Origin: Candidatus Cryptobacteroides avicola
Lineage (GTDB): Bacteria > Bacteroidota > Bacteroidia > Bacteroidales > UBA932
NCBI GenBank assembly: GCA_017695115.1
Contig: JADILV010000058.1
Location: 28,848 to 92,847, forward strand
Direction of reading: 5' to 3'
Length of the DNA stretch: 64,000 nucleotides
Part shown: positions 1 to 9,518 of the stretch, piece after piece
Layout of the letters: each line of letters opens with the position of its first letter
Numbering within the stretch: position 1 is the first letter of the stretch
Position numbers and translations under genes: made by a program
Notes under the pieces: model-generated
Database searches by the model: none
Told to the model about the DNA's origin: nothing
The model's input: the letters and a program-made list of their open reading frames with translations, nothing else

Positions 1-1049
1 GAGGGGCCGTATACTCCCCTGCCCTCACCGACTTCAACATCATGGTTAAGAATACATCTTACATGTTCCTTACCGGACCTGGTGTGGTAAAGACGGTCAC
101 AGGCGAGGTCGTGACACAGGAAGAACTCGGAGGGGCAAGCGTACACGCGACAAAGAGCGGCGTGGCACACTTCGCTGCCGAAAATGAAGAAGAAGGCATC
201 CGGATCATCAAGGATATACTCAGCTTCATCCCGCAGAACAACATGGAAGAAGCCCCGTTCGTTCCGACAAACGACCCTGTAGGAAGAGTCGACGACTCCC
301 TCAACGACATCATACCTGACAGCCCGAACAAGCCTTACGACATGTACAAGGTCATCGGAAGCATCGTGGATGACGGGAAATTCCTGGAGATACACAAGAA
401 CTACGCAAAGAACATCATCATAGGCTTCGCCCACATGAACGGAAGGTCCGTGGGTATCGTTGCCAACCAGCCTAAGATCCTTGCCGGTGTGCTTGACATC
501 AACGCATCACGAAAGGCTGCACGTTTCGTACGTTTTTGCGACGCATTCAACATTCCGCTCGTAACGCTGGTGGACGTCCCTGGCTTCCTCTGCGGAACCC
601 AGCAGGAATACGGCGGAATCATCGTACACGGAGCGAAGCTCCTCTATGCTTACGGTGAGGCTACCGTGCCAAAGGTAACCGTAACTCTCAGAAAATCTTA
701 CGGCGGATCCCACATCGTGATGAGCTGCAAACAGCTGCGCGGTGACATCAACTACGCATGGCCGTCAGCCAACATCGCGGTAATGGGTGCAGACGGAGCT
801 GTAGAGATACTTTACTCAAAAGAAATCAAGGCCATCGAGGATCCGGCAGAAAAAGCACGTGTGGCGGAAGAGAAGAAGACCGAATACAACGATCTGTTCT
901 GCAACCCTTACCAGGCGGCAAGCTACGGATATATCGATGATGTCATCGAACCGCGCAACACCCGTTTCCGTGTAATCAGGGCTCTCGAGCAGCTTGCCGG
1001 CAAGAAGGTAACCAACCCGGCCAAGAAACATGACAACCTGCCTCTGTAG
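1..1049 (+). CDS. mmdA: methylmalonyl-CoA decarboxylase alpha (carboxyltransferase) subunit, 5' partial
   Basis: Carboxyltransferase subunit that moves the carboxyl group of methylmalonyl-CoA (or propionyl-CoA in carboxylase-type relatives) to biotin. The reading frame is open from base 3 and reads GAVYSPALTDF before the first internal ATG at 42, so the gene begins outside the window; about 349 of the roughly 515 residues usual for the family are visible. Seen: the motif MFLTGPGVVKTVTGE, an oxyanion-type stretch VDVPGFLCGTQQEYGGII and the SYGGSHIVMSCK region, all typical of the acyl-CoA carboxyltransferase C-terminal domain. A small-subunit gene and a biotin carrier follow, which favours decarboxylase/transcarboxylase over a free-standing carboxylase. 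It is a cytoplasmic subunit docked to a membrane pump in Na+-translocating enzymes (family knowledge). The substrate is inferred from context. Confidence 0.9.
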   Translation, partial: GAVYSPALTDFNIMVKNTSYMFLTGPGVVKTVTGEVVTQEELGGASVHATKSGVAHFAAENEEEGIRIIKDILSFIPQNNMEEAPFVPTNDPVGRVDDSLNDIIPDSPNKPYDMYKVIGSIVDDGKFLEIHKNYAKNIIIGFAHMNGRSVGIVANQPKILAGVLDINASRKAARFVRFCDAFNIPLVTLVDVPGFLCGTQQEYGGIIVHGAKLLYAYGEATVPKVTVTLRKSYGGSHIVMSCKQLRGDINYAWPSANIAVMGADGAVEILYSKEIKAIEDPAEKARVAEEKKTEYNDLFCNPYQAASYGYIDDVIEPRNTRFRVIRALEQLAGKKVTNPAKKHDNLPL

Positions 1050-1085
1050 TCCGGGTGTATCCCAGAACATTAAAATCCTGACAAT

Positions 1086-1310
1086 ATGAACGATATTACA
1101 CCAGATAAGGCTATCGAGATCGCTGCCGGCATCAGTTACGGAATCGGCGGTGAAATCTGCGCGGCCATAGCCATGGCCCTGGACCGCTGCCAGGAAGAAA
1201 GCGGAGGAGTCCACGACCAGGAAAGCTTCGTAATAACCATCAAGCCTGCACAGACTCCATGGACTTCAAGATATGCGACACTGCGCAGACTCCCTGAAAG
1301 AAAGAAATAA
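1086..1310 (+). CDS. small subunit of the methylmalonyl-CoA decarboxylase operon
   Basis: A 74-residue protein lying between the carboxyltransferase and the biotin carrier. Seen: an Ala/Ile-rich N-terminal half (residues about 8-32) that looks like one amphipathic or weakly hydrophobic helix, and a basic C-terminus containing ITIKPAQTPWTSR and TLRRLPERK. Small proteins with a similar SPW...R/K ending occur at this place in Bacteroidota decarboxylase operons and are presumed accessory (delta/epsilon/gamma-like) subunits. No catalytic motif is visible. Spacing of 36 bases upstream and 18 bases downstream supports one transcript. Function is inferred from position only. Confidence 0.7.
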   Translation: MNDITPDKAIEIAAGISYGIGGEICAAIAMALDRCQEESGGVHDQESFVITIKPAQTPWTSRYATLRRLPERKK

Positions 1311-1328
1311 CATTTAATTATCCAGACA

Positions 1329-1802
1329 ATGAAACAGTACAATTTCAATATAAACGGTAACGAATACAGCGTAACCATCAACTCGGTCGAAGGCAACGTG
1401 GCCGATGTGACCGTAGTGGCTTCCTATAAAGTACAGCTCGGCGGCGGACAGACCATATCCGTACAGCCATCAGCCGCTCCTGCGGCCCAGCCGGCTCCGG
1501 CTCCTCAGGCAGCTCCTGCAGCTGCCGCACCTAAAGCAGAACCGGTTCAGGCTGCACCGGCAGCACCGGCACCTGCTGCAGCAGGCCCAGGCAAGCCGGT
1601 CACTTCCCCGCTTCCGGGCGTAATCGTTGAAATCTCCGTAAAAGTGGGAGACAGCGTAAAGGCAGGACAGCAGGTAGCGGTCCTTGAGGCTATGAAAATG
1701 GAGAATGCCATCGAAGCCGATCATGCGGGCACAGTTACGGCAATCCATGTAAACAAGGGCGACTCCGTACTTGAAGGAGTACCTATCGTGACCATCGGTT
1801 AA
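1329..1802 (+). CDS. mmdC: biotin carboxyl carrier protein (mmdC-type)
   Basis: A 157-residue biotin carrier that shuttles the carboxyl group between the carboxyltransferase and the decarboxylase site. Seen: an N-terminal beta-rich segment (residues 1-45), a long Ala/Pro linker (about 55-92) and a C-terminal biotinyl/lipoyl domain with the biotinylation motif EAMKMEN near residues 120-126, where the central Lys is modified. The flexible Ala/Pro linker is typical of swinging-arm subunits. It ends the visible operon: no membrane beta subunit (mmdB) follows before the next transcription unit. Confidence 0.92.
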   Translation: MKQYNFNINGNEYSVTINSVEGNVADVTVVASYKVQLGGGQTISVQPSAAPAAQPAPAPQAAPAAAAPKAEPVQAAPAAPAPAAAGPGKPVTSPLPGVIVEISVKVGDSVKAGQQVAVLEAMKMENAIEADHAGTVTAIHVNKGDSVLEGVPIVTIG

Positions 1803-1816
1803 ATCCGAATATAGAT

Positions 1817-1836
1817 CCGGCCATGCTTATGGCCGG
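1817..1836 (+). terminator. 8-bp perfect hairpin after mmdC
   Basis: CCGGCCAT, loop GCTT, ATGGCCGG: a perfect 8-bp GC-rich stem with a four-base loop, 14 bases after the mmdC stop. It is not followed by a U-run, so it is only a possible terminator; it stands directly before a larger palindrome at 1838-1920. Confidence 0.45.
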
Positions 1837-1837
1837 G

Positions 1838-1920
1838 AAACAGGTCATTCCGAACTTGTTTTCAGAATCCGGAATTATTGTTTTTTCCAGATTCAGGATC
1901 AGGTCCGGAATGACTTGTTT
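1838..1920. repeat. long imperfect extragenic palindrome
   Basis: Outer arms 1838-1852 and 1906-1920 pair over 15 positions with one G/A difference; inner arms GAATCCGGA (1865-1873) and TCCAGATTC (1886-1894) pair with one wobble. The loop is AT-rich. The ends read GTCATTCCG and CGGAATGAC, resembling the GGAATGAC/GGGATGAC extragenic palindromes scattered in many Bacteroidota genomes. It probably protects or ends the mmd transcript, or is a non-autonomous repeat. The rest of the 1803-2102 interval holds only an AT-rich stretch and the V-ATPase promoter. Confidence 0.6.
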
Positions 1921-2033
1921 TATATCCTGACCTGCCTTTTGTCCTTTCGATACGAAAGCCCGTTATTTCAATCGAAAACGGATGTATTTTCGTTACAAAA
2001 TCATCAAATCCGAAAAAACTGTAGATAATTCAT

Positions 2034-2063
2034 TGGTTTTTAGAATCATTTTATTTAAATTTG
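2034..2063 (+). promoter_or_regulatory. promoter of the V-type ATPase operon
   Basis: TTG at 2034-2036, 19 bases, then TAAATTTG at 2056-2063, matching the Bacteroides -33 (TTTG) and -7 (TAnnTTTG) elements. It lies about 40 bases upstream of the first ATPase gene at 2103. Confidence 0.65.
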
Positions 2064-2102
2064 ACGAATATAATCATGAAATAATTAAATAACACTATAA
2101 AT

Positions 2103-2717
2103 ATGCAGGATAAATTGCAAGAATTGACAGAAAAACTCTACAATGAGGGTCTGTCCAAAGGGAAACAGGAAGGCGAAGAGATTCTTACGAAAGCCCGCAA
2201 GCAGGCTGAAGAAATCGTAGCCAGGGCAAATGCCGAAGCTGAAGCGATCAAGGCTGCCGCACTCAAGGAAGCGGACGAGCTGAAGACCAAGATTACAGGA
2301 GATGTCCGCATGGCTGCTCTCCAGTGCATAACATCCACCAGGCAGACTATCGAGAACCTGATTGTCGGCAAGATGATAGACAAGGACACCGATGAAGCCC
2401 TGACTTCAGCCGATTATGTGAAAGGTCTTATCGAAACGGTCGCCAAGTCTTTCTCCCCTGCAAATCAGGATCCGGTGGACATAGCCCTTGTCCTTCCGGA
2501 AAGCATGAAAAAGGAACTCACTCCTTTTGTCACAAAAGAACTCACAAAGATTCTCAATGCGGGTGTCTCCGCTACTTTCTCAAAGAAGATTACAGGTGGC
2601 TTCACCATCGGGCCTAAGGACGGAGGCTATTTCATCAGCTTCACTGACGGGACTTTCAAGGCACTGATCAGCGAATATCTGCGCCCGGCAACAAAAAAAC
2701 TTCTGTTTGATGAATAA
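2103..2717 (+). CDS. atpE: V-type ATP synthase subunit E
   Basis: Peripheral-stalk subunit that links the catalytic A/B head to membrane subunit I. Length 204 residues, normal for the family. Seen: a long charged Ala/Glu/Lys-rich N-terminal coiled coil (residues about 1-75, with stretches such as ARKQAEEIVARANAEAEAIK) and a C-terminal globular part ending in KKITGGFTIGPKDGGYFI, a pattern shared by subunit E. First gene of a seven-gene operon; its stop overlaps the next start by 8 bases. V-type symbols are used; this is not the F-type atpE. Confidence 0.9.
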   Translation: MQDKLQELTEKLYNEGLSKGKQEGEEILTKARKQAEEIVARANAEAEAIKAAALKEADELKTKITGDVRMAALQCITSTRQTIENLIVGKMIDKDTDEALTSADYVKGLIETVAKSFSPANQDPVDIALVLPESMKKELTPFVTKELTKILNAGVSATFSKKITGGFTIGPKDGGYFISFTDGTFKALISEYLRPATKKLLFDE

Positions 2718-3318
2718 CTACTACTATATTATTGCGGGGCTGCCCGTCCTCTCGCATGAATGGAAACCCGGTGAGCAGACCCCGGAAATCATCCGGCAGG
2801 AAATTCTCGAGCAGTGCTCGGAGAAAGACCGCGCGGTCATCGGTCTGCTGGAAAGCGGTTTCGTGGACGAAAACCTGACCGCAGGCTTCTACAGAACGGC
2901 ACTGGCGCACAAGAACAGGTTCATACGTGAATACTTCCGCTTTGACCTGAACGTGAAAAACGCCAAGGTGCGATATCTGAACGAGGCATTGGGCAGGGAT
3001 CCGAAAAAGGACGTCATCGTCCTCGACGAGGAAGCTCCTCAGGAAGTATTCGAGGAGGCCGCGAAACTTGATACCATCCTGCACGGCAATGATATCCTTG
3101 AAAGGGAAAGGGGAATAGATGACCTGATGTGGGAAAAGATCGAAGACATGACCACATACGACTACTTCGACATTGAGGCGGTGCTGGCCTTTCTGGCCAA
3201 ACTGCATATAGTGGAAAGGTGGTACATCCTCGATGAAAAGACAGGACGCGAAATGTTCCGCAAGCTCGTCGATGAGGTACGGGGCACTTTCAAAGGCGTC
3301 AGGTTCGATGCAAAATAG
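2710..3318 (+). CDS. DUF2764 family protein of the V-ATPase operon
   Basis: A 202-residue protein of the DUF2764 type, constantly found between subunits E and A in Bacteroidota V-ATPase operons. Seen: N-terminus NNYYYIIAGLPVL, many charged residues and the segment YDYFDIEAVLAFLAKLHIVE. It has no signal peptide or membrane segment. The operon lacks an evident subunit C, so this protein may replace C as the rotor-to-ring linker; that is inference. The ATG at 2710 is chosen; an in-frame TTG sits one codon earlier at 2707. The start lies inside the end of subunit E, consistent with translational coupling. Confidence 0.85.
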   Translation: MNNYYYIIAGLPVLSHEWKPGEQTPEIIRQEILEQCSEKDRAVIGLLESGFVDENLTAGFYRTALAHKNRFIREYFRFDLNVKNAKVRYLNEALGRDPKKDVIVLDEEAPQEVFEEAAKLDTILHGNDILERERGIDDLMWEKIEDMTTYDYFDIEAVLAFLAKLHIVERWYILDEKTGREMFRKLVDEVRGTFKGVRFDAK

Positions 3319-3339
3319 AAATAAATAAAACATAATCAC

Positions 3340-5097
3340 ATGAGCAAATCAACTGGAAAGGTTACGGGAATCGTTTCCAACCTCGTCACAGTAGAGACCG
3401 ACGGACCTGTGTCGCAGAATGAAATCTGCTACATCAAGATCGGTGACACCAGACTGATGGCCGAGGTCATCAAGGTAAACGGAAAGAACGCCGCCGTACA
3501 GGTGTTCGAAAGCACCAGGGGGCTGAAGAACGGCAATGAAGCGGAATTCGAGGACAGGATGCTCGAGGCTACTCTCGGCCCCGGCCTGCTGTCAAGCTGC
3601 TACGACGGACTGCAGAACGACCTCACTACAATGACCGGAGTCTTCCTCAAGCGTGGGGAGTACACTGACCCTCTGGACCATGAGAAACTGTGGGACTTCA
3701 CCCCGATTGCAAAGACGGGGGACAAGGTTGTCGCTGCAGACTGGCTCGGAGAAGTAAAGGAAGGATGGCTGCCGCACAAGATAATGGTGCCGTTTTCATT
3801 CAAAGGGGAATTCACTGTCAAGTCAGTAGTTCCTGCAGGGCAGTACAACATCGATACCGTCATCGCCGTCCTCACGGACGAATCCGGAGAGGATGTCAAT
3901 GTGACAATGACCCAGAAATGGCCGGTGAAAGTAGCCGTCAAGGGTTACAGGGAAAAGCCGAGACCGAACAGGATCATGGAGACGGGAGTACGTGTAATCG
4001 ATACGCTTGACCCTATCGCTGAAGGAGGTACAGGCTTCATACCGGGACCGTTCGGATGCGGAAAGACAGTGCTCCAGCATGCCATCGCAAAGCAGGGAGA
4101 CGCAGAAGTCATCGTAATGGCTGCCTGCGGAGAACGTGCGAACGAAGTAGTGGAAATCTTCACCGAGTTTCCTGAGCTCATAGATCCGCATACGGGACGC
4201 CACCTGATGGAAAGGACTACAATTATCTGCAACACATCCAACATGCCGGTAGCGGCACGTGAAGCCTCTGTCTACACGGCAATGACCATCTGCGAATATT
4301 ACAGGGCGATGGGTATGAAAGTACTGCTGCTGGCTGACTCCACTTCACGTTGGGCGCAGGCACTCCGTGAGATGAGTAACCGTATGGAGGAACTTCCGGG
4401 AGCGGATGCATTCCCTGTCGACCTTTCAGCGATCATATCGAACTTCTATGCACGTGCAGGAATGGTCGTACTGAACAACGGCAAGACCGGATCCGTAACT
4501 TTCATCGGTACGGTCTCCCCTGCCGGAGGTAACCTCAAGGAGCCTGTGACCGAATCCACCAAGAAGGCGGCACGGTGCTTCTACGCACTCGAGCAGAACA
4601 GGGCGGACAAGAAGAGATACCCTGCCGTCAATCCGATAGACTCATATTCGAAATATCTGGAATATCCGGAAATCCGCAGGTATCTGTCCGAAACAGTAAA
4701 GGAAGGCTGGGTCGAAATGGTGGAAAAGACCAAGAATATCATCCGCAAAGGCAAGGAAGCCAATGAACAGATCAACATTCTGGGAGATGACGGCGTGCCT
4801 ATGACTTACCACGAAATGTTCTGGAAATCAGAGCTCGTGGACTTCGTCATACTGCAGCAGGACGCTTTCGACCCTGTAGACAGCGTCACTCCGATGGACA
4901 GACAGAGGTACATGCTCGAACTTGTACTGGACATCTGCGACAGGGAATTCACTTTCGATGACTACGAGAAATGCCGCGATTATTTCAAGGAACTTATCAA
5001 CCTGCTCAGGCAGATGAACTATTCCGAATTCAAGAGCGACAATTTCAACAAATTCCACGAACAACTCGATAATCTATTGAACAATGGCAACAACTAA
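3340..5097 (+). CDS. atpA: V-type ATP synthase catalytic subunit A
   Basis: Catalytic nucleotide-binding subunit of the cytoplasmic head, 585 residues as expected. Seen: N-terminal beta-barrel, the bulge domain characteristic of A subunits (about residues 110-200), Walker A GPFGCGKT at residues 236-243, GERANEV shortly after, and the Walker B-like segment MKVLLLADSTSRWAQALRE. It pairs with subunit B to form the hexamer that makes or uses ATP. Its end overlaps the start of subunit B by 14 bases. Symbol atpA is used in the V-type sense (ntpA equivalent). Confidence 0.97.
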   Translation: MSKSTGKVTGIVSNLVTVETDGPVSQNEICYIKIGDTRLMAEVIKVNGKNAAVQVFESTRGLKNGNEAEFEDRMLEATLGPGLLSSCYDGLQNDLTTMTGVFLKRGEYTDPLDHEKLWDFTPIAKTGDKVVAADWLGEVKEGWLPHKIMVPFSFKGEFTVKSVVPAGQYNIDTVIAVLTDESGEDVNVTMTQKWPVKVAVKGYREKPRPNRIMETGVRVIDTLDPIAEGGTGFIPGPFGCGKTVLQHAIAKQGDAEVIVMAACGERANEVVEIFTEFPELIDPHTGRHLMERTTIICNTSNMPVAAREASVYTAMTICEYYRAMGMKVLLLADSTSRWAQALREMSNRMEELPGADAFPVDLSAIISNFYARAGMVVLNNGKTGSVTFIGTVSPAGGNLKEPVTESTKKAARCFYALEQNRADKKRYPAVNPIDSYSKYLEYPEIRRYLSETVKEGWVEMVEKTKNIIRKGKEANEQINILGDDGVPMTYHEMFWKSELVDFVILQQDAFDPVDSVTPMDRQRYMLELVLDICDREFTFDDYEKCRDYFKELINLLRQMNYSEFKSDNFNKFHEQLDNLLNNGNN

Positions 5098-6409
5098 GGC
5101 ATTTCAAAAGACATATACACAGATAGAGGCCATCACCAAGGCGACTGTCTCCCTGAAAGCTAAAGGCGTGTCGAATGACGAACTTGCCGTAGTGGACGGG
5201 AAACTCGCCCAGGTGGTCAAGACAAAGGGAGACATGGTGACCCTGCAGGTATTCTCCGGCACTGAGGGCATACCGACCGACGCAGAAGTCTCTTTCCTCG
5301 GCGAACCTCCTACACTTAAAGTCAGCGACCAGCTTGCAGGCCGGTTCTTCAATGCATACGGGCAGCCTATCGACGGAGGTCCTGAAATCGAAGGAGAAGA
5401 AAGGCAGATCGGCGGACCGTCCGTAAACCCTTACAAGAGAAGGCAGCCTTCTCAGCTGATCCCTACCGGTATCGCCGGTATCGACCTGAACAACACACTG
5501 GTATCAGGACAGAAAATTCCGTTCTTCGCGGACCCTGACCAGCCTTACAATAATGTAATGGCGATGGTGGCCCTCCGTGCCGATGTGGACAAGATCATAC
5601 TCGGAGGCATGGGACTCTCGAATGATGACTACCTGTACTTCAGACATGAATTCGAGTCAGCCGGTGCACTCGAGAAGATCATAAGTTTCGTAAACACTAC
5701 GGAGCAGCCTCCTGTGGAGAGACTTCTTATCCCTGACATGGCACTGACCGCAGCGGAATATTTCGCCGTAGAGAAGAACGAGAAAGTGCTGGTGCTGCTT
5801 ACGGACATGACACTTTATGCGGATGCACTCAGTATCGTGAGCAACCGTATGGACCAGATTCCGTCCAAGGACTCCATGCCGGGTTCCCTGTATTCAGATC
5901 TTGCAAAGATATACGAAAAGGCCGTGCAGCTGCCTGACGGCGGTTCCATCACCATCATAGCGGTGACTACACTGAATGACGGAGACATCACGCACGCTAT
6001 CCCGGACAACACAGGATACATCACTGAAGGCCAGCTTTATCTGCGTGCAGACCCGGATTCTGGAAAAATCATCATTGACCCGTTCCGCTCGCTTTCCCGA
6101 CTCAAACAGCTTGTCATCGGAAAACAGACCCGTGAAGATCACAGCCAGGTGATGAACGCCGCTGTCCGTCTTTACGCGGATGCACAGAACGCCAAGACCA
6201 AGCTGGAGAACGGTTTCGACCTGAGCGACTACGACCTGCGCTGTCTGGACTACGCCAAAGAGTACGCTACCCGCCTGCTTGCAATCGACGTGAACATCAA
6301 GATAGACGAAATGCTAGACACGGCATGGGAACTGTTCGCCAAGTACTTCTCAAAGGCCGAGACGGGTATCAAGCAGGCCTTTATCGACAAATACTGGCCG
6401 GTGAATTGA
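5084..6409 (+). CDS. atpB: V-type ATP synthase subunit B
   Basis: Non-catalytic nucleotide-binding-fold subunit, 441 residues. Seen: YKRRQPSQLIPTGIAGIDL and SGQKIPFFADPDQPYNN, the position where catalytic subunits have a P-loop; here the P-loop Lys-Thr is absent, as expected for B. The SNRMDQIPSKDSMPGSLYSDL motif and the C-terminal helical domain are present. It overlaps subunit A by 14 bases, so the two are translationally coupled. Confidence 0.95.
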   Translation: MATTKAFQKTYTQIEAITKATVSLKAKGVSNDELAVVDGKLAQVVKTKGDMVTLQVFSGTEGIPTDAEVSFLGEPPTLKVSDQLAGRFFNAYGQPIDGGPEIEGEERQIGGPSVNPYKRRQPSQLIPTGIAGIDLNNTLVSGQKIPFFADPDQPYNNVMAMVALRADVDKIILGGMGLSNDDYLYFRHEFESAGALEKIISFVNTTEQPPVERLLIPDMALTAAEYFAVEKNEKVLVLLTDMTLYADALSIVSNRMDQIPSKDSMPGSLYSDLAKIYEKAVQLPDGGSITIIAVTTLNDGDITHAIPDNTGYITEGQLYLRADPDSGKIIIDPFRSLSRLKQLVIGKQTREDHSQVMNAAVRLYADAQNAKTKLENGFDLSDYDLRCLDYAKEYATRLLAIDVNIKIDEMLDTAWELFAKYFSKAETGIKQAFIDKYWPVN

Positions 6410-6569
6410 ATGCAGTGATGATTTCAATTCACCCCTACATTCCTAAGTTTCCGGAATTGACGAAGTTATCAACGGAAATACAAAATTAACCACGACTTTT
6501 CAGGTTATTTTCGAAGAGAACAAGGAATATGACGAAGTTATCTTCGAAAAGAAGCAAAAAGAGAAAGAC

Positions 6570-7178
6570 ATGGCAATTAAATTTCAATATAACAAAACTG
6601 CGCTTACAGCCCTGGGCAAGCAGCTCAAAATGAGGCAGAACGCACTCCCTACCTTGAAGAACAAGGAGTCCGCACTGCGTCTTGAGGTGCGGAAAGCCAA
6701 GGCTTACTCGCAGAAACTTATAGATGATCTTGATGCCTCACTGAAAAGATATGACTACCTCGCCGCACTGTGGAACGAGTTCCAGCCGAGCCTTATATCA
6801 ATAAAGGACATTGACCTGGTGACTGTTAAAGTGGCCGGAGTAAAGACGCCGGAGCTGAAAAGCATCGACTACGAGATACATGAGTTCAATGCCTTTACCA
6901 AGCCGGCCTGGTTCGCAGACGGAGTAGCCATATTGAAAGAACTTTCCAGGCTCGGAATTGAATCCGAAGTCTATATGGAAAAGAGCAGGATTCTGGACTT
7001 CCAGAGGAAAAAGACCACACAGAAAGTGAACCTCTACGAAAAAGTGCAGATTCCGGGCTATCAGGAGGCCATCAGAAAGATCAAGCGCTATATGGAAGAC
7101 GAGGAAAACCTGACCAAGGCCGCTTCCAAGATAGTGAAGCAGAGACATGAACTGGAAGAAGAGGAGGCACTGTCATGA
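6570..7178 (+). CDS. atpD: V-type ATP synthase subunit D
   Basis: Central rotor-shaft subunit, 202 residues. Seen: a long antiparallel coiled-coil pattern, N-terminal ALGKQLKMRQNALPTLKNKE and a basic/acidic C-terminal helix, the usual subunit D layout. A 160-base gap separates it from subunit B. The last part of that gap (about 6446-6569) is open in this frame but has no usable start codon, and it carries a 12-base direct repeat GACGAAGTTATC. The stop overlaps the start of subunit I by 4 bases (ATGA). Confidence 0.92.
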   Translation: MAIKFQYNKTALTALGKQLKMRQNALPTLKNKESALRLEVRKAKAYSQKLIDDLDASLKRYDYLAALWNEFQPSLISIKDIDLVTVKVAGVKTPELKSIDYEIHEFNAFTKPAWFADGVAILKELSRLGIESEVYMEKSRILDFQRKKTTQKVNLYEKVQIPGYQEAIRKIKRYMEDEENLTKAASKIVKQRHELEEEEALS

Positions 7179-9028
7179 TTGAGAAAATGACCAAATACTC
7201 GTTCATCATGCTCAGCAGCTATACTGAAGACTTCCTTCAGAAGCTGCAGGAAATAGGGATGATGGACATAACCCGTTCACGCAAGCCTGTGGACGAGGCA
7301 TCGGCAGCCCTTCTTGACAGGATGAAAGACTGCAAGGATACGGCAGCCTACCTTAAGAAAGCGGACTGGTCAAAAGATCCTGACGCCCAGGATATAGAAA
7401 AGGCGGCAGCTTCTGCCGTCCTGCCGGAGACGGATCCGGTAGCCTATGTCAAGGAACAGAAAGAAAGACTGGAAGATCTAAGGAATTCCATCAACTCAGC
7501 CAAATCCCGTATCCGGGAGTATGCACCGTGGGGCGAATTCGACCGGACTTCACTTGACAGAATTTCAGAAACAGGATATGAACTGCATTATTTTTCCGCT
7601 CCTGTAAAGGCCTACAAGGAAGAATGGGAACAGGAATACCCGATAGAGGTAATAAGCCGCGACAGCAAGAATGTCTGGTTTGTAGCTGTAACTCCACAAA
7701 ACGGTACCGTCTCGCTTCCTGCAAAGGAAATTCCTGCTCCGGCATATTCCGCAAGCGAAGCCAGGGCTCACCTGAAAGAACTTGAGGCCCAAACCGCTAC
7801 AGTCAAAGGCAATATAATTAAAGCAAAAGACTTCATCGGAAGGCTCGAGACCGAATATAGGGAAACCGCAGACAAACTGGATCTCTATCTTGCAGACGCG
7901 GCATCCTCACAGGCAGCAGAGAATACGGTAACCCTTCTTGTAGGCTTCGCCCCTTCAAAGGACGACGAGAAGATTTCAGCGGAGCTGGACAAGCTGGACG
8001 CATATTGGTTCAAGGATGCAGCAACCAAAGAAGACAATCCGCCTATCAAACTGAGGAACAACAGATTCACACGCCAGTTCGAGGTACTTACCGGAATGTA
8101 CGGCATGCCGGTCTACGATGAATTCGACCCGACTCCGATCCTGGCACCGTTCTTCCTGCTGTTCTTCTCGCTGTGTCTCGGAGATGCTGGCTACGGTATC
8201 ATTCTGATACTGATATCCCTGCTTCTCAGATTCAAAATGCCGGACAGCAGTTTCGGAAAGATGTGGACACTTGTCCTGACTCTCGGCGCAGGGACAATCG
8301 TTACAGGCACTCTGCTCGGTTCATTCTTCGGAGTCAGTCTTTATGAGGCGTCATGGGTACCGGAAGGATTGAAGAAATGTATGATTACCGGTGATATCGC
8401 AGGGTTCCCTGCAGCAATGGTCCTTGCCATCGCCATCGGAGTGATACATACCTGTCTGGCCATGACAGTCAAGGCGATATGCTACACTGTCCGCTTCGGA
8501 ATCAAGACCACGATAAGCAACTGGGGATGGCTTCTGCTTATCATCGGAGTGCTTGTACTCGGAGGCCTGGGACTGATAGGTGCGCTGTCATCACAGGTAA
8601 CACAGATAGCTGTCATAGTCATAGGAATCATCAGCGGACTTGCAATCTACGTATTCAACACACCCGGACGCAACCCGCTGGTCAACATAGGTTCCGGACT
8701 GTGGGACACCTATAACATGGCGACCGGACTTATCAGCGATGTCCTCAGCTACCTCCGTCTGTATGCCCTCGGGCTTGCAGGAGGAATGCTCGGAACAGCA
8801 TTCAATACCATCGGAGGGATCATCTTCGAGGGATGTACGATACCTGTGCTGAACTGGGTATTCTTCATCCTGATCCTTATGCTCGGACATACGCTGAACC
8901 TTGCAATGTCCTGCCTGGGGGCATTCGTACACCCCCTGCGACTGACGTTCCTGGAGTATTTCAAGAACTCAGGTTATGAAGGTACCGGACGTGCATACAA
9001 ACCGCTTGTCGCCGACAATAAAAAATAA
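7175..9028 (+). CDS. atpI: V-type ATP synthase subunit I (membrane stator)
   Basis: Membrane stator subunit (a/I type), 617 residues. Seen: a soluble N-terminal half with coiled coils (residues 1-310) and a C-terminal half with about seven transmembrane segments, beginning near PTPILAPFFLLFFSLCLGD and including DVLSYLRLYALGLAGGMLG, where the conserved Arg of the ion half-channel lies (SYLRLYALG). The protein forms the ion path against the K ring. Starts 4 bases inside the end of subunit D. Confidence 0.95.
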   Translation: MIEKMTKYSFIMLSSYTEDFLQKLQEIGMMDITRSRKPVDEASAALLDRMKDCKDTAAYLKKADWSKDPDAQDIEKAAASAVLPETDPVAYVKEQKERLEDLRNSINSAKSRIREYAPWGEFDRTSLDRISETGYELHYFSAPVKAYKEEWEQEYPIEVISRDSKNVWFVAVTPQNGTVSLPAKEIPAPAYSASEARAHLKELEAQTATVKGNIIKAKDFIGRLETEYRETADKLDLYLADAASSQAAENTVTLLVGFAPSKDDEKISAELDKLDAYWFKDAATKEDNPPIKLRNNRFTRQFEVLTGMYGMPVYDEFDPTPILAPFFLLFFSLCLGDAGYGIILILISLLLRFKMPDSSFGKMWTLVLTLGAGTIVTGTLLGSFFGVSLYEASWVPEGLKKCMITGDIAGFPAAMVLAIAIGVIHTCLAMTVKAICYTVRFGIKTTISNWGWLLLIIGVLVLGGLGLIGALSSQVTQIAVIVIGIISGLAIYVFNTPGRNPLVNIGSGLWDTYNMATGLISDVLSYLRLYALGLAGGMLGTAFNTIGGIIFEGCTIPVLNWVFFILILMLGHTLNLAMSCLGAFVHPLRLTFLEYFKNSGYEGTGRAYKPLVADNKK

Positions 9029-9508
<480 letters not shown>

Positions 9509-9518
9509 TCGGAGAATC

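Noticed and set aside
816..1214. Minus-strand frame across the end of mmdA
   Set aside because: It is antisense to clearly coding carboxyltransferase sequence and shows no family motif.
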